Source: an uncultured Erythrobacter sp. (GTDB taxonomy: Bacteria > Pseudomonadota > Alphaproteobacteria > Sphingomonadales > Sphingomonadaceae). Taken from it: a stretch of DNA of 64,000 nt. The notes under the pieces are model-generated. The model saw only the letters and a list, made by a program, of their open reading frames with translations. It had not been told where the DNA came from and searched no databases. The translations under genes were made by a program, and so were the position numbers. Position 1 is the stretch's first letter. Every line of letters begins with the position of its first letter. Shown here one piece after another: positions 55,101 through 64,000 of the stretch. The stretch is from assembly GCF_947499705.1 (NCBI RefSeq), contig NZ_CANMPJ010000002.1, forward strand, positions 310,001-374,000, given 5' to 3'.

Positions 55101-55903
55101 AAGCCATCACGGACGGTCGCAACATCGGCCAGGCGGATAGTGCGGCCGCCGCCAAGCTGGATCTGGCGCTGCGAGAGCTCATAGGCGCTGTCATTGTTGC
55201 CAAGAACGCGGAGCGACTGCCGCGTACCGCCCACTTCAGCGAGGCCACCCGCTGCATCGATGTTGGACTGTCGCAGGACCGAGTTAAGCTGCGAGGCTGT
55301 AACACCCAATGCCTGCATCTTGGCAGGGTCAAGAATCACTTCGATCTCGCGATCAACCCCGCCCCAGCGACCAACCTCTGCCATGCCGGAAATGTTGCTG
55401 AGCTGTTTGGCCACGGTGTCGTCGGTAAACCAGCTGAGCTGCTCGATTGTCATGTCGTCAGCCTGGACCGCGTATATGCCAAGGAATCCGCCTGCGACCT
55501 CGGCCTTGGTGATGCGCGGCTCCAGAATACCGTCGGGCAATGCGCCACGGACCTGCGAAATCGCGTTCTGCACTTCCACGACTGCGTCGTCAGGATCGGT
55601 CCCGATCTCGAACTCGACAAAAGTGCCCGAATTGCCTTCGCGCGCCGTCGAGTTGATCGATTTCACGCCATTGATAGAATTGAGCGCACTCTCGACGCGC
55701 TGCGTGATCTGGTTTTCAATCTCGGTCGGCGCGGCGCCGGGCTGCGAGATCGAAACCTGCACGCCGGGGAATTCGACATCCGGGTTGTTGGTCACGTCCA
55801 TGCGCGAGAAGCTGACCAATCCAGCGAACAGCAGCGCGGTGAACATCACCAACGGGATCACAGGATTGCGGATCGACCAGGCGGATAGATTACGAAAGTT
55901 CAT
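52121..55903 (-). CDS. RND efflux permease (HAE1 type) with an extra membrane block
   Basis: A proton-driven inner-membrane exporter of 1260 residues; relatives usually have about 1040. The N-terminal half has the first membrane helix, the porter domain with [18 protein letters not shown] and the TM4 proton-relay [15 protein letters not shown]. Between about residues 535 and 725 is an added block with four extra hydrophobic segments before the normal TM7 ([18 protein letters not shown]). The C-terminal half (porter and TM8-12) is normal. The tail is proline-rich. It pairs with the adaptor at 55987. Confidence 0.93.
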   Translation of the reverse strand: MNFRNLSAWSIRNPVIPLVMFTALLFAGLVSFSRMDVTNNPDVEFPGVQVSISQPGAAPTEIENQITQRVESALNSINGVKSINSTAREGNSGTFVEFEIGTDPDDAVVEVQNAISQVRGALPDGILEPRITKAEVAGGFLGIYAVQADDMTIEQLSWFTDDTVAKQLSNISGMAEVGRWGGVDREIEVILDPAKMQALGVTASQLNSVLRQSNIDAAGGLAEVGGTRQSLRVLGNNDSAYELSQRQIQLGGGRTIRLADVATVRDGFSERTSIGEVGDKEVVNFFMSRARGASDVTVFDEAKAKIAQIEEENPGVKFIPLFNTVKYTESQYKSSMAALIEGALLAVVVVFLFLRDWRATFISSVAIPLSAIPTFFFMDLLGFNLNFLSLLALALVAGVLVDDAIVEIENIVRHMRMGKTAYQASIDAADEIGLPVVATSFCIVAVFLPVGLMPGISGQFFQNFGLTVVIAVLMSLAVARMITPLMAAYFLKADGHAKHGEGPWMDLYMRVLAWTLDTGKMAVRRAGLASPRSRFLYSLSLLLTVILVLATTAMALFAAFGAISGLDIPSQVALAVSEDSNSLPYFLASKIFEILQVVVASGIAFVAGWLVFHALTLPNRLIRSDWNVARAIGFVLTAIYLLLAFAFAIGLMYAIFNAFAAPPPDPVPGEIAETQGFDPFSLTFGQYVVSILGLPVTAGILYLAYLGVRASTDSARYMTARFYDHRVWMLGVGWFSLLVTILLFGQIPGQFQPSIDDSNSTVDIEMVPGTTLATTQRVTKQVVAILEEQQEVELMLERTRIGNASIYITLKDDRERSSIEFEREVGPLLQDIPDARVRFESQSGGFGSGRDLTVMLAGSDPELLEQTATTLVEQMKLIDELVAPRISADLNRPEIIITPREQIAAELGVTTVALSQTIRIATLGEIEQNAARFSLSDRQIPIRVKLSEEARTDMTTIENLPVQTINGGTVPLGRVAKIEFGSGPTAIQRYNQNRRVLIGADLASGVVKGEAQAKVNQLPILQELPTGVIRDVVGEDEWQQEMLANLTVAIIAGVLLVFACLVLLYKRLMSPLVNMTSLALAPLGGILLLWLVGMPQTMPVYIGILLLLGIVSKNSILLIDFAIEEMAKGTEKLESIMEAGHKRAQPIVMTTVAMTAGMVPTAISLTGDGAWRQPMGIVVIGGLIMSTLLTLIIVPAGFSLADGFERRVGPWLRDKMLTYKPGDDTKPYGPGAGEPSPDVPYPGKPATPGSPIPPGAEPAE

Positions 55904-55986
55904 AGTGACCTTGCCTGTTTCTCGCGTCGCTTACCCTTTACCATACGGTCCGAACACGCGTTCGGATGGCATTTGGCGGATGGCAT

Positions 55987-57186
55987 TTAACTTTCTTGGC
56001 GGCGCGGATTGACCGTTTCGCCTGGATTTAGGAACCCGCCTGCACGCAGTACGACCCTTTCAGTGCCCGAAAGACCCTCAGTGATCGCGATGCCTTGCGC
56101 AGTGACCATTCCGGTCGTTACCGCCTGACGGGTCGCCTTGTTCTCGTCATTCACCACATAGACGAACGCGCCTTCATCATCGGCGAGGACCGCACTTTCG
56201 GGAAGCACTGTCGCTGTCAGGGTGCCGCTGTTGATTCGCGCCGTTGCAAAACCGCCAGGACGAAGCTCCGGCGCATAGGACAACGCAATGCGCGCGGTGC
56301 CCTGCCGGGATTGTTGATCGATGACCGGCGAGACCTGCCACACCTGTCCGTTGAATTCTTTGTCCGAACCGGTCGGGACGACGCTAGCCGAAACGCCTTG
56401 CGAAAGGCTGGCGAGCTGAACTTCACTCAGATTGGCGAGCATTTCCATCTCGCCGCCGCGAGCGATACTGAACAGAGCCGGAGTGCCAGCGCTAACAGTC
56501 TGGCCCGGTTCAACATTGCGCGAGAGAACATAACCCGATGCCGGAGCGACAATGTTGAGCTGCGCATTACGAGCGCGCCGTTCCTGCAATTGCGCTTTGG
56601 CAACTTTGACACGTGCGACAGCCGCATCGCGGGTTGCCGTCAGCCGGTCCACATCGGCTTTCGAAACAAACCCGCGCTCCACCAACTGCAATGCCCGGTC
56701 GAGATTGGCTTGCGCGATATCTGCATCGGCTTGGGCAACCTCAACCTGGGCCGCTTGTGCCGCAACTTGCTGAGTCTGTACCGAACGGTCGATCACGGCC
56801 AGCACTTGCCCGGCACTGACCCAATCGCCCGCATCGACGCGAACCGATCGAACCTGACCGCCTTCACCGACCACACCGACGGGCATTTCACGGCGAGCAG
56901 CAATCGTGCCCGGAGCTTCGATCATGCCCGAGACCGTGGTTTGGCCCGGTGCGATAACCGTCACCACAGGTGCTTGAGAATCTTCATCACCAGCCGCGAC
57001 CGGTTCACCAGTGCTTATGGCGAAATAGGCGGCAATCGCCAGCAGCAGGCCAAGGATTCCGATCCCGCCCAGCAGCAGCCAGCGCGACACGCCGGAGCGC
57101 TCACCGCGCGCGCCAAGCACACCGCCATCCACATCGGCAGCGACGTTGTCAGCGGCTTCAGCCGTAATGGTGGTCTCGAAATTCAT
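55987..57186 (-). CDS. RND efflux periplasmic adaptor (membrane-fusion protein)
   Basis: A 399-residue HlyD/MFP-family adaptor. A short cytoplasmic N-terminus leads to one membrane helix (about residues 37-57), then a barrel-sandwich domain with VRSVRVDAGDWVSAGQVLAVID, a helical hairpin (VEVAQADADIAQANLDRALQLVERGFVSKADVDRLT), another barrel and a membrane-proximal domain. It links the permease to an outer-membrane channel, which is not encoded here. It precedes the permease in the operon by 83 bases. Confidence 0.92.
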   Translation of the reverse strand: MNFETTITAEAADNVAADVDGGVLGARGERSGVSRWLLLGGIGILGLLLAIAAYFAISTGEPVAAGDEDSQAPVVTVIAPGQTTVSGMIEAPGTIAARREMPVGVVGEGGQVRSVRVDAGDWVSAGQVLAVIDRSVQTQQVAAQAAQVEVAQADADIAQANLDRALQLVERGFVSKADVDRLTATRDAAVARVKVAKAQLQERRARNAQLNIVAPASGYVLSRNVEPGQTVSAGTPALFSIARGGEMEMLANLSEVQLASLSQGVSASVVPTGSDKEFNGQVWQVSPVIDQQSRQGTARIALSYAPELRPGGFATARINSGTLTATVLPESAVLADDEGAFVYVVNDENKATRQAVTTGMVTAQGIAITEGLSGTERVVLRAGGFLNPGETVNPRRQES

Positions 57187-57328
57187 ACCGTTCCCTCAAA
57201 TGCGAAGGGTGTATTACAGATATAACTCACTAGGTGCAAGCGGTCTAGGCCTGGGTTCGATCCGACGCAATCCGCGGTTCGACTGATGACTTTGAGCCTA
57301 GACGAAGGGCTACTTGCCGAAATTGAAA

Positions 57329-57357
57329 GGGCGACACAGCAAACCACTGCGTCGCCC
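57329..57357 (-). terminator. possible terminator of the GlsB-like gene
   Basis: A 7-base-pair stem, GGGCGAC at 57329 and GTCGCCC at 57351, followed on the minus strand by a weak T-rich run (TTTCAATTT). It lies in the 209-base gap downstream of the GlsB-like gene and upstream of the adaptor, where no other gene is seen. Confidence 0.5.
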
Positions 57358-57395
57358 CCTATTCCAGTCTCTCGATTGGATTTGTGTTGGTACGA

Positions 57396-57662
57396 TTAGC
57401 GTACTCGGCCTCGTTGAATAAGGTTGACGATGCCCAACAGGACGACGGCACCAAGTACAGCAACACCAAGACCGATCAGCGAAAACTCCTGAACGCTACC
57501 GCTAATCCCAAGAAGTGGGCCGGCAATCATGTTGCCGACGATCGAACCGATGCAGCCCACGACAATATTCCAAAAAATCCCCATCGACGCGTCGCGGTTC
57601 ATAACCAAACTAGCGAGCCAGCCGGCTACGCCGCCAACGATAAGCGCAATAATCCATCCCAT
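57396..57662 (-). CDS. GlsB/YeaQ/YmgE family membrane protein
   Basis: An 88-residue protein from ATG 57662 with three membrane segments: WIIALIVGGVAGWLASLVM, NIVVGCIGSIVGNMIAGPLLG and LIGLGVAVLGAVVLLGIVN. This layout matches the transglycosylase-associated GlsB/YeaQ family, implicated in stress in Gram-positives. Its GC content is a bit lower than its neighbours. It is monocistronic, between sciP and the efflux operon. Confidence 0.87.
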   Translation of the reverse strand: MGWIIALIVGGVAGWLASLVMNRDASMGIFWNIVVGCIGSIVGNMIAGPLLGISGSVQEFSLIGLGVAVLGAVVLLGIVNLIQRGRVR

Positions 57663-57768
57663 ATCCGAATTTCCTCCTTGAATCGGTGGTTTCACCTATC
57701 CCAACGGGAGAAAATTAGAAACGTTCCAGAGAGCTTTCTTACTGGCAGTCGATCAACTTATTGATTTT

Positions 57769-58071
57769 TCAGTACTTAAGCTGACGTTCGTAGAGGTCGC
57801 GGTAGTGCTGAATGCGGGTTACGCGCAGACCCTGCATGCCCGAACGGTCGACGGCACGCTGCCACGATGCGAATTCTTCGAGAGTCAGGCTATAGCGTTC
57901 GAGCACTTCGTCGATGGTCAGCAGCCCGCCATTAACGGCGGCCACGACTTCAGCCTTGCGGCGGACGACCCAGCGCTTTGTCTTGGGCGACGGCAAATCA
58001 TCGATCGTCAGCGGTTCGCCGAGCGGGCCGATCACTTGTGCTGGCCGAATGTCCTGATTTTCAATCATCAA
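57769..58071 (-). CDS. sciP: CtrA inhibitor SciP (DUF1153)
   Basis: A 100-residue DNA-binding protein. In Caulobacter SciP binds the master regulator CtrA and blocks it from activating genes in G1. The sequence has the DUF1153 signature: GPLGEPLTIDDLPSPKTKRWVVRRKAEVVAAVNGGLLT, here only partly cited, with a helix-turn-helix in the middle (SLTLEEFASWQRAVDR) and HYRDLYERQL near the end. It follows the small gene at 58068-58436 with a 4-base overlap. Confidence 0.93.
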   Translation of the reverse strand: MMIENQDIRPAQVIGPLGEPLTIDDLPSPKTKRWVVRRKAEVVAAVNGGLLTIDEVLERYSLTLEEFASWQRAVDRSGMQGLRVTRIQHYRDLYERQLKY

Positions 58072-58436
58072 ACGTCTCTCGCATCGCTTATTGCCGCTTC
58101 ACCATCTGGTTCACTGACAGTGGCGCAAGAAGCTTTAGAGCCACCTAAAGCATCAGGGTTAACGGACCGTTCGCTTTCTCCGAGCGATTGGAAATAGGTG
58201 GCAGCTGCATCGCCAAAGCTCGATGCGGTGGCATCGATATTCACACGCGAATCGCGCCTGAGCACGCGGCGCAGATCGCGCGCAGCGTTCAGCCGTGCGG
58301 TCAATTCGCTCCATTCGATGGCGCGCAGCGCGTCACCGCCTTGGCCGGGCACGCGGTCGCGGCTTCCGACCAGCAAATCGCCGGGGACGGAATCGCCACT
58401 CGAAACTTTGGAAACAGGCGTCAGATTCTCAAACAT
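58068..58436 (-). CDS. unknown protein cotranscribed with sciP
   Basis: A 122-residue protein from ATG 58436. It has no membrane segment or recognised domain. The middle is helical and charged (SELTARLNAARDLRRVLRRDSRV), followed by FGDAAATYFQSL, and the C-terminus is acidic and polar. Its stop overlaps the sciP start, so the two are coupled. Similar proteins seem to accompany sciP in sphingomonads, but I am not sure of this. A link to the cell cycle is an inference from position. Confidence 0.6.
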   Translation of the reverse strand: MFENLTPVSKVSSGDSVPGDLLVGSRDRVPGQGGDALRAIEWSELTARLNAARDLRRVLRRDSRVNIDATASSFGDAAATYFQSLGESERSVNPDALGGSKASCATVSEPDGEAAISDARDV

Positions 58437-58610
58437 GACGACTCTGATAGGGCGCACTGGTCAAGATGTAGTAAAACTGGAATTTACCACCCCTTAGGAA
58501 AAGCGCTGGCCTCAATGGCAAGTGGTTGGGAGCAAAATTGACGACCCAACCCTCGGTGCGCCCTGCAAGACTGGCACAATTCCAGCGCATTCCCTATATG
58601 CGCGCCTCGC
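58437..58610. promoter_or_regulatory. divergent promoter region, sciP pair / mnmA, with GANTC and an inverted repeat
   Basis: A 174-base spacer. A CcrM-type GANTC site (GACTC at 58440-58444) lies just upstream of the sciP-pair start codon, and an inverted repeat GTAAA-N7-TTTAC at 58471-58487 could be an operator. No TTAA-N7-TTAA CtrA box was found by eye. Confidence 0.45.
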
Positions 58611-59783
58611 ATGAACACCGCTTCACCTCTCGCGCCCAGCCCGACCTTCGGGCTTGATACGGCCAGCCTGTTCGACCTGCCGCGTCCTGCGTCCGAATGC
58701 CGGATCGTGGTCGCGATGAGCGGCGGGGTCGATTCGTCGGTAGTCGCGGCGCTGGCGCATGACACCGGCGCGGAAGTAATCGGCATTACGCTCCAGCTGT
58801 ATGATTATGGCGCGGCGACTGGCCGCAAGGGCGCATGCTGCGCGGGCGACGATATCCGCGATGCGCGCAATGTCTGCGACCGGTTGGGCATTGCGCACTA
58901 TGTCTTCGACCATGAAAGCGCGTTTCGCGAAGATGTGGTCGAGCAGTTTGCCGACGAATATCTCGCCGGTCGCACGCCCGTCCCCTGCATCCGCTGCAAT
59001 ATGGGGCCGAAGTTCACCGACCTGTTCCGCATGGCGCGCGAGCTTGGCGCAGATTGCCTTGCGACCGGACACTATGTCCGTCGGGTCGAGACCGACGAGG
59101 GTGGTCCGCATCTGTACCGCGCGGTCGATCCGGCGCGCGACCAGTCCTACTTTCTCTATGCGACGACGCAGGAGCAGCTCGACTATATCCGCTTCCCGCT
59201 CGGCGGGCTGCCGAAAACGCAGGTCCGCGAACTTGCGGAAGCTGCGGGGCTACGCAATGCGGCCAAGCCCGATAGTCAGGACATCTGCTTCGTTCCCGAT
59301 GGCAATTACGCCAAGATCGTGACCAAGCTGCGCCCAGAAGGCGGCGTGCCGGGAGCGATTGTTCACGCCGCTAATGGTGAAACGCTCGGCGAGCACAAAG
59401 GGATCATCCATTTCACCGTCGGACAGCGCAAAGGCTTGGACATCGGCGGCCAGCCAGAGCCGCTCTACGTGATTGGTTTGGATGCCAAGACCCGTGAGGT
59501 TCGCGTCGGCCCGAAACGCATGCTCGCGGTGGAAAGCGCGGTGGTGATTGAAACCAATCGGATTGGTCCGCTTCCTGATGAGCCACTGACTGCGAAGGTC
59601 CGCAGCTTAGCCAAGCCGGTTCCAATCACACTCGACGGTCCACTGGGCGACAATGCGAGCACCACGCTCCATTTCGCCGACCCGGAATTTGGCGTTGCCC
59701 CCGGTCAGGCGGCGGTGATCTATTGCGGTGAGCGCGTCATTGGTGGCGGTTGGATCGACTCCACCACTTCTGTGGCGAGCTAG
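58611..59783 (+). CDS. mnmA: tRNA 2-thiouridylase MnmA
   Basis: Forms 2-thiouridine at position 34 of tRNA-Lys, -Glu and -Gln. The 390-residue protein has the PP-loop SGGVDSS near residue 40, the catalytic cysteines Cys126 (CIRCN) and Cys226 (DICFVPDG), and a C-terminal barrel with VGQRKGL and [19 protein letters not shown]. The length is usual. It is divergent from the sciP pair and converges with the small gene at 59780. Confidence 0.97.
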   Translation: MNTASPLAPSPTFGLDTASLFDLPRPASECRIVVAMSGGVDSSVVAALAHDTGAEVIGITLQLYDYGAATGRKGACCAGDDIRDARNVCDRLGIAHYVFDHESAFREDVVEQFADEYLAGRTPVPCIRCNMGPKFTDLFRMARELGADCLATGHYVRRVETDEGGPHLYRAVDPARDQSYFLYATTQEQLDYIRFPLGGLPKTQVRELAEAAGLRNAAKPDSQDICFVPDGNYAKIVTKLRPEGGVPGAIVHAANGETLGEHKGIIHFTVGQRKGLDIGGQPEPLYVIGLDAKTREVRVGPKRMLAVESAVVIETNRIGPLPDEPLTAKVRSLAKPVPITLDGPLGDNASTTLHFADPEFGVAPGQAAVIYCGERVIGGGWIDSTTSVAS

Positions 59784-60121
59784 CCTTCCCACTCCTCCAG
59801 GACGCAGCCATAGCCTTCGCGGTAGATGGCTGTGTTCGAGGTTACGAGCGGGAAGCGCGCAGTGACGCTCTTGGAATCGACATCGTCTGAAAGCGTGACG
59901 AGCTCCATTCCGCCCAGTTTGTCTTTCTCACAATCCTCCATGCTGCGCCCGGCCACAAAGCGGCAGGAACATGCCACTCGCGCCGCGTAGGACGTGCCAA
60001 CCGAAGCGTAGCCGTTGATCGGCTCGCGATAGGCATAGGCCGCGCCCGCTAATCCGACGCCGATCAGCAACAGAAGCCACAGGCCGATGCGGGAAGAGGT
60101 CGAACGCTTTGCTTTTGCCAT
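59780..60121 (-). CDS. small anchored protein, unknown function
   Basis: A 113-residue protein from ATG 60121. One membrane segment ([20 protein letters not shown]) near the N-terminus is followed by a periplasmic part with five cysteines, including [23 protein letters not shown]. Upstream it shares the divergent region with the serine hydrolase at 60157. I do not recognise the family. The CxC and spaced cysteines suggest disulfide bonds. Homologues often stand beside this hydrolase in related genomes, as far as I recall, but I cannot confirm it. Confidence 0.68.
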   Translation of the reverse strand: MAKAKRSTSSRIGLWLLLLIGVGLAGAAYAYREPINGYASVGTSYAARVACSCRFVAGRSMEDCEKDKLGGMELVTLSDDVDSKSVTARFPLVTSNTAIYREGYGCVLEEWEG

Positions 60122-60156
60122 TGCCAATCCGAAAAGCTTGGGGAATTGAGTGCGCG

Positions 60157-61299
60157 ATGATGCATCGCCCGATATCCCTTATCGCCGGATTGGCGCTCCT
60201 GCCAAGTCTTGCTTCTTGCGGCAGCGCTCCGCCGGCCGGACCCGCTCCGCTGACCGATGAAGCCTTGGCTGCCGTCACTGACAAGGCAGGCGCACCGAAA
60301 GACCAACTGGCCCGCGAAGTGGACGAGCTATTCACGCTCGAAGGACTCGGAGAAACCCGTGCGCTAGTGGTGATGTCGGACGGAGAGATCGCTGCCGAGC
60401 GCTATAGCGAAGGTTATGATGCCGAAACGCGCTTCATCTCGTGGTCGATGGCCAAGACGATCACCGCCGTGCTGGTCGGCATGCTGGTCGCAGACGGCAA
60501 GCTGAGCGTAGACGATCCCGCGCCAGTGCCAATGTGGCAGCGCCCTGGCGATCCGCGCGCAGAGATCACTTTGCGTCACCTACTGCAAATGCGCTCAGGC
60601 CTGCGTCACACCGAGGCGGGCGATCCGCCCTACGACTCGAGCGAAGTCAGGATGCTGTTCCTTGATGGCAGAGACGACATGGCGCAGTGGGCGAAGGAAC
60701 AACCGCTCGAGGCCGAACCGGGCGAGCGTTTCGAGTATTCTTCAAACACCACCGTCATTCTCGCGGATATTGCGGCGCGGGCGCTGACGGAGAGCGATGA
60801 TCCTGAAGCGCGACGCAAGGCGGTCGGCGACTATCTGGAAGAGCGACTTTTTGCGCCGCTTGGCATGACATCGATGGTCCCCGAATACGATGCGGCAGGC
60901 ACACTCATCGGTGGCAGCCTGATGCACGCCACCGCGCGCGATTATGCGAAATTCGGCGAGTTCATGCGGCTCGACGGGCAATCGCCCGAAGGCGAACAAC
61001 TGGTCCCCAGCCGCTGGATCGAAGCGATGGTGGAACCCAGCCCAACCGCGCAGCAATATGGCTATCAGACATGGCTCAACCGCCCGCTGGGAAAAGAGGG
61101 CGCAGAATGGGGACATCCGCTGTTCCCTGAGCGCGCGCCGGCAAGCCTGTTCTCACTGATCGGTCATATGGGACAATATGTGCTGGTCTCGCCCGAGCAG
61201 CGCGTGACTTTGGTGCGGCTTGGCCATTCGACTTCGGAAGAGCGCCCACCGATGCTGCAACAGGCGGCGGACGTGATTGCGCTGTATCCTCAGAGGTAG
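60157..61299 (+). CDS. serine hydrolase lipoprotein (beta-lactamase / class C family)
   Basis: A 380-residue protein with an N-terminal signal peptide ending in LASC, so a lipoprotein. The class-C serine motif is S97-M-A-K100 in SWSMAK, and a Y-S-S-N motif lies near residue 194. GHLG-like and KTG-type elements are less clear (a GHMGQYV is present near the C-terminus). Family members act as esterases, D-aminopeptidases or beta-lactamases; a resistance role is not implied. The start is ATG 60157 or 60160. It converges with the PhzF gene, overlapping it by 10 bases. Confidence 0.87.
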   Translation: MMHRPISLIAGLALLPSLASCGSAPPAGPAPLTDEALAAVTDKAGAPKDQLAREVDELFTLEGLGETRALVVMSDGEIAAERYSEGYDAETRFISWSMAKTITAVLVGMLVADGKLSVDDPAPVPMWQRPGDPRAEITLRHLLQMRSGLRHTEAGDPPYDSSEVRMLFLDGRDDMAQWAKEQPLEAEPGERFEYSSNTTVILADIAARALTESDDPEARRKAVGDYLEERLFAPLGMTSMVPEYDAAGTLIGGSLMHATARDYAKFGEFMRLDGQSPEGEQLVPSRWIEAMVEPSPTAQQYGYQTWLNRPLGKEGAEWGHPLFPERAPASLFSLIGHMGQYVLVSPEQRVTLVRLGHSTSEERPPMLQQAADVIALYPQR

Positions 61300-62093
61300 A
61301 ACACACCCTCAACCACCGTCACGCAAGGTCCGCCTAGCCACACGCGCTCCCCATCCATTCGAATCGTCAGATCACCACCGCGCTCGCTTGCCTGATGCGC
61401 AGTCATGGAATTGCGGCCCAACCGCTCGGCCCAGAAAGGAGCCAGCACCGCATGCGCTGAGCCGGTGACACTGTCTTCGTCGGCTCCGCCACCCGGAACG
61501 AACACCCGGCTGACAATGTCAGTTGAGTTTCCCGGAGCGGTGCAGATGAATTGATCGTTTCCGAGCTTGGCTAGCGCGGCAAAATCAGGTGCCAGTGCGC
61601 GCACTGCGGCTTCGTCTTCAAACTCGAATATATTGTAGCGCGATTCGTTGCGGTGGACGCTGAGCGGCTCGCTCCCCAGCAGCGCGACGGCCTCGGAATA
61701 TTCAGCCTGCTGAGTGTGGATCACCGGCAGCGCCAACTCATAGGTATCGCCATTCCGACGAACCTCAAGAATGCCGGACATGCGCGTACGGAAGGCGACA
61801 CCCTCGCCCCCATCCCGCTTCAGCAGCACATGCCCCGTCGCCAGTGTCGCGTGTCCACAGAGTGCGATTTCATTGGTTGGTGTGAACCAGCGAAGCTCCC
61901 AGTCGGCCTCTCGCGCCTCGTCACGAACCACAAATGCCGTCGCTGCGAACATATTCTCAGCGCTGATCGCCAGCAGGGCATCGTCAGGCAACCATTCCTC
62001 GAGCACCATCACCGCAGCCTGATTGCCGCCAAACGGCGCGGCGCTGAACGCATCGACATGCCAATACGGAATGGGAGGCTGGCCCACCGGCAT
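61290..62093 (-). CDS. PhzF family isomerase-like protein
   Basis: A 267-residue protein with the diaminopimelate-epimerase fold. The start is ATG 62093, overlapping the CDF stop. GGNQAAVMVLEEWL and the catalytic Glu46 in SAENMFAATAFVV are as in PhzF, with ALCGHATLATGHVL and EDSVTGSAHAVL further on. PhzF isomerises a phenazine precursor, but members without a phenazine cluster have unknown substrates. No phenazine gene is near. Confidence 0.9.
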   Translation of the reverse strand: MPVGQPPIPYWHVDAFSAAPFGGNQAAVMVLEEWLPDDALLAISAENMFAATAFVVRDEAREADWELRWFTPTNEIALCGHATLATGHVLLKRDGGEGVAFRTRMSGILEVRRNGDTYELALPVIHTQQAEYSEAVALLGSEPLSVHRNESRYNIFEFEDEAAVRALAPDFAALAKLGNDQFICTAPGNSTDIVSRVFVPGGGADEDSVTGSAHAVLAPFWAERLGRNSMTAHQASERGGDLTIRMDGERVWLGGPCVTVVEGVFYL

Positions 62094-63022
62094 CACTCTT
62101 TCTCCAACCTGTCGAATTCGTCTTTCTCGGCCATTGGATTGTCCGGCTCATCAACGTGGCCGACGGGGTCGATATGGATGAGCAGCTCCATGTCCGGGAA
62201 ATGAGCGACAAGGTCGTCCTCGACCCGCTCAATGATCTCGTGGGATTCCTCGACCGTCATTTCACCGGGCAGATCGACGTGGAACTGGACGAAATCGCGC
62301 GTGCCGCTGGTACGCGTGCGCAAGTCGTGGAGGCTGTCGAGTTCTGGGTGACGCGCTGCCACTTCGACCAGTTTCAGCCGCTTTTCTTCAGGCCATTCGC
62401 GGTCCATCAAGTGGTCGACCGCTTCGCGCGCCGTGCCCCATGCGCCCCAGAGCAGCCAAGCCGCAATGGCCAGTCCGAAGAGAGGGTCTGCGCCTGTGAT
62501 GCCCATATATTGATCGACCACCAGCGCCGCGATGACGGCGGCGTTGAGCAACAGGTCGGACTGATAATGCACATTGTCGGCGCGGATCGCGACCGATCCG
62601 GTTTTGCTCAGCACGTGACGCTGCCATGCGATCAAGGCGAGCGTCGCGCCGATTGCGATCACCGAAACGGCGATCCCTTCCTCCGCCGCGCTGGTTCGCT
62701 GTCCCTCGATCAGCGCAATGATCGCACGAAAGCCGATCCCTGCCGCCGATAGCGCGATCAGGATCACCTGGAACATGGCAGCGAGCGATTCCGCCTTGCC
62801 GTGTCCGAAACGATGCTTCTTGTCTGGCGGTTGCGCTGCGATGCTGACCCCGATCAGAGTTGCAATCGATGCCACCAGATCAAGCGCTGTATCCGCCAGA
62901 CTGCCCAGCATGGCCGTCGATCCGGTGCGCGCCGTCGCCCACAGCTTCAGCCCAGCCAAGAACAGCGCCGTCGCAATCGACGCATAGGCCGCGCTGCGCG
63001 TCAAAGACGCCTTATCGGTCAC
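62093..63022 (-). CDS. cation diffusion facilitator transporter
   Basis: A 309-residue inner-membrane divalent-cation/proton antiporter. Six membrane segments fill the first about 200 residues. Metal-site residues are in SLADTALDLVAS (D-x3-D) and HYQSD (H-x3-D), and HRFGHGKAESLA is the conserved loop. The C-terminal cytoplasmic domain holds EWPEEKRLKLVEVAARHPEL and HVDLPGEMTVEESHEI. It resembles FieF/ZitB-type zinc or iron exporters. It starts with GTG on the pdxH stop (GTGA). Confidence 0.92.
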   Translation of the reverse strand: MTDKASLTRSAAYASIATALFLAGLKLWATARTGSTAMLGSLADTALDLVASIATLIGVSIAAQPPDKKHRFGHGKAESLAAMFQVILIALSAAGIGFRAIIALIEGQRTSAAEEGIAVSVIAIGATLALIAWQRHVLSKTGSVAIRADNVHYQSDLLLNAAVIAALVVDQYMGITGADPLFGLAIAAWLLWGAWGTAREAVDHLMDREWPEEKRLKLVEVAARHPELDSLHDLRTRTSGTRDFVQFHVDLPGEMTVEESHEIIERVEDDLVAHFPDMELLIHIDPVGHVDEPDNPMAEKDEFDRLEKE

Positions 63023-63687
63023 GGATAGAGCAGTGTGTCGGTCCAGCCGGAACCATCCGCTTTGCGCGTGAAAAGGCGGCGATCATGCAGCCGATTGTCG
63101 CGGTCCATCCAGAACTCAATCTCGTTCGGCACCAGTGTGAAGCCGGTCCAGTGCGCCGGACGCGGCACTTCACCTGCGCCCTCATGCTCAGCCCACAATG
63201 TCTTCACCCGGTCTATATAGGTTTGACGGTCCGGAAGCGGGCGTGACTGATCGCTTGCCGCAGAGCCCACCTGACTCTTGTAGGGACGAGAATGGAAATA
63301 GGCGTCCGCGCGCTCGGGCGTCACTTCGAAGAGCGGGCCGGCAATGCGAATCTGTTTGCGCTGGCTCTTCCAGTGAAACAGCAGGGCAGCCTGCATATTG
63401 GCGCGGATATGGCTGCCTTTGCGACTCTCGGCGTTGGTGAAAAAGGTGAACCCACCTTTCTCGCTCTCGCCGGGACCATGACCCTTAAGCAGAACCATCC
63501 GCACCGAAGGCGCTGCGTCCGCAGAGGCGGTCGCGAGCGCCATCGCGTTGGCATCGTTGGGCTCGCTGTTCTGTGCGAGCGCAAACCACTCGTCGAAAAG
63601 GACATAAGGGTCAGAACCACTCGGGATCTGGCTATCCGCAAGCTGCGATGTGTCGAGGCTTTGCGGGTGGGTGGTCACATCACTCAT
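63019..63687 (-). CDS. pdxH: pyridoxamine 5'-phosphate oxidase
   Basis: Makes PLP from PNP or PMP using FMN. The 222-residue protein has MALATASADAAPSVRMVLLKG, GFTFFTNAESRKG, AALLFHWKSQRKQIRIAGP and FWMDRDNRLHDRRLFTR; the last holds the family C-terminal PDXHOx motif. SRPLPDRQTYIDRVKTL sits between. It is the first gene of the pdxH-CDF-PhzF run. It is divergent from the J-domain gene at 63862. Confidence 0.96.
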   Translation of the reverse strand: MSDVTTHPQSLDTSQLADSQIPSGSDPYVLFDEWFALAQNSEPNDANAMALATASADAAPSVRMVLLKGHGPGESEKGGFTFFTNAESRKGSHIRANMQAALLFHWKSQRKQIRIAGPLFEVTPERADAYFHSRPYKSQVGSAASDQSRPLPDRQTYIDRVKTLWAEHEGAGEVPRPAHWTGFTLVPNEIEFWMDRDNRLHDRRLFTRKADGSGWTDTLLYP

Positions 63688-63861
63688 ATCGTTTCACCTG
63701 AGACGCTTTGGAACCGTCCACGCTATATGGGCCAGCAATGCCCGCATGCCAGCGGAATGTCTCCGCAGGCCGGTCTTGAATCGCCAATTGGTTAACCCAA
63801 GCTGTTTGTTCCTTACAACGCACGCTTGCACCTCGGCACCGTCTCACCTAGCTAAAACACC

Positions 63862-64000
63862 ATGGCAGACCCGTATGGCACCCTTGGCGTAACGCGCACG
63901 GCCTCAGAAAAGGAGATCAAGAGCGCGTATCGTAAGCTTGCCAAGCAGCTGCACCCAGACCGCAACAAGGAAAATCCCAAGGCTGCCGAGAAGTTCTCGG
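63862..64000 (+). CDS. J-domain protein (DnaJ/CbpA-like), cut by window edge
   Basis: The first 46 codons are in the window. They give [35 protein letters not shown], cited here only by its key words: YGTLGV, the positively charged helix [10 protein letters not shown] and the H-P-D loop. This is a J-domain that stimulates Hsp70 ATPase. The rest is beyond the window, so whether it is DnaJ or a CbpA-type protein is open. Confidence 0.88.
   Translation, partial: MADPYGTLGVTRTASEKEIKSAYRKLAKQLHPDRNKENPKAAEKFS

Noticed and set aside
60157..61299. Serine hydrolase considered as an antibiotic-resistance beta-lactamase
   Set aside because: Only the S-x-x-K and a Y-S-S-N motif fit. The family is broad, and the lipoprotein context and missing clear KTG motif do not support a resistance call.

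Overview
The window is high-GC DNA of an alphaproteobacterium, most likely a sphingomonad of the Erythrobacteraceae type. This is inferred from gene content: a SciP (DUF1153) cell-cycle regulator, a DUF3035 lipoprotein after lspA, many CoA-catabolism SDRs, acyl-CoA dehydrogenases and ThuA-like proteins, and short dispersed palindromes of the kind common in sphingomonads, one of them captured in frame inside ileS. No phage, insertion sequence or CRISPR array was seen.

Region 1 (1-28.3 kb) is a large catabolic and redox neighbourhood. Its core is a mostly gapless plus-strand run from 4659 to 16838: molybdopterin oxidoreductase, CurA-type reductase, ThuA-like protein, NTF2-fold enzyme, cytochrome P450, acyl-CoA dehydrogenase, OB-fold protein plus thiolase, SDR, second ThuA-like protein, second acyl-CoA dehydrogenase and a 2,4-dienoyl-CoA-reductase-type SDR. 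Around it lie further SDRs, MobA, an acyl-CoA ligase with a divergent LuxR-family regulator, a Rieske oxygenase, a methyltransferase, and a minus-strand E1-alpha/E1-beta/lipoyl-domain 2-oxoacid dehydrogenase operon. Together they suggest hydroxylation, CoA activation and beta-oxidation-like shortening of an alicyclic, terpenoid or steroid-like acid. The substrate cannot be read from sequence.

Region 2 (28.4-44.7 kb) is mostly housekeeping: a JmjC-like cupin, tRNA-Thr(GGT), then a tightly overlapped operon gpmA-purE-purK-folA-dipeptidase-ribF-GDPD, followed by ileS-lspA-DUF3035 lipoprotein, a CorC/HlyC-type CBS protein, an OmpA-family lipoprotein, cysQ and sucC (without sucD beside it).

Region 3 (44.7-64 kb) holds etfBA, a tandem pair of secreted TonB-C-domain proteins with a shared hairpin leader, a small sigma-70-like factor with an FlbT-like protein, a DUF445 protein, an RND efflux pump whose permease has a large extra membrane block, a GlsB/YeaQ protein, the sciP pair, mnmA, a serine hydrolase lipoprotein, PhzF, a cation-diffusion facilitator, pdxH and the start of a J-domain protein.

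The most unusual non-coding signal is a family of hairpin-rich elements at three convergent gene junctions (20.3, 39.9-40.1 and 42.3-42.5 kb). They share an ATCC-loop hairpin, a TCCTCGCTCA segment and a second hairpin whose stem sequence changes between copies while pairing is largely kept.
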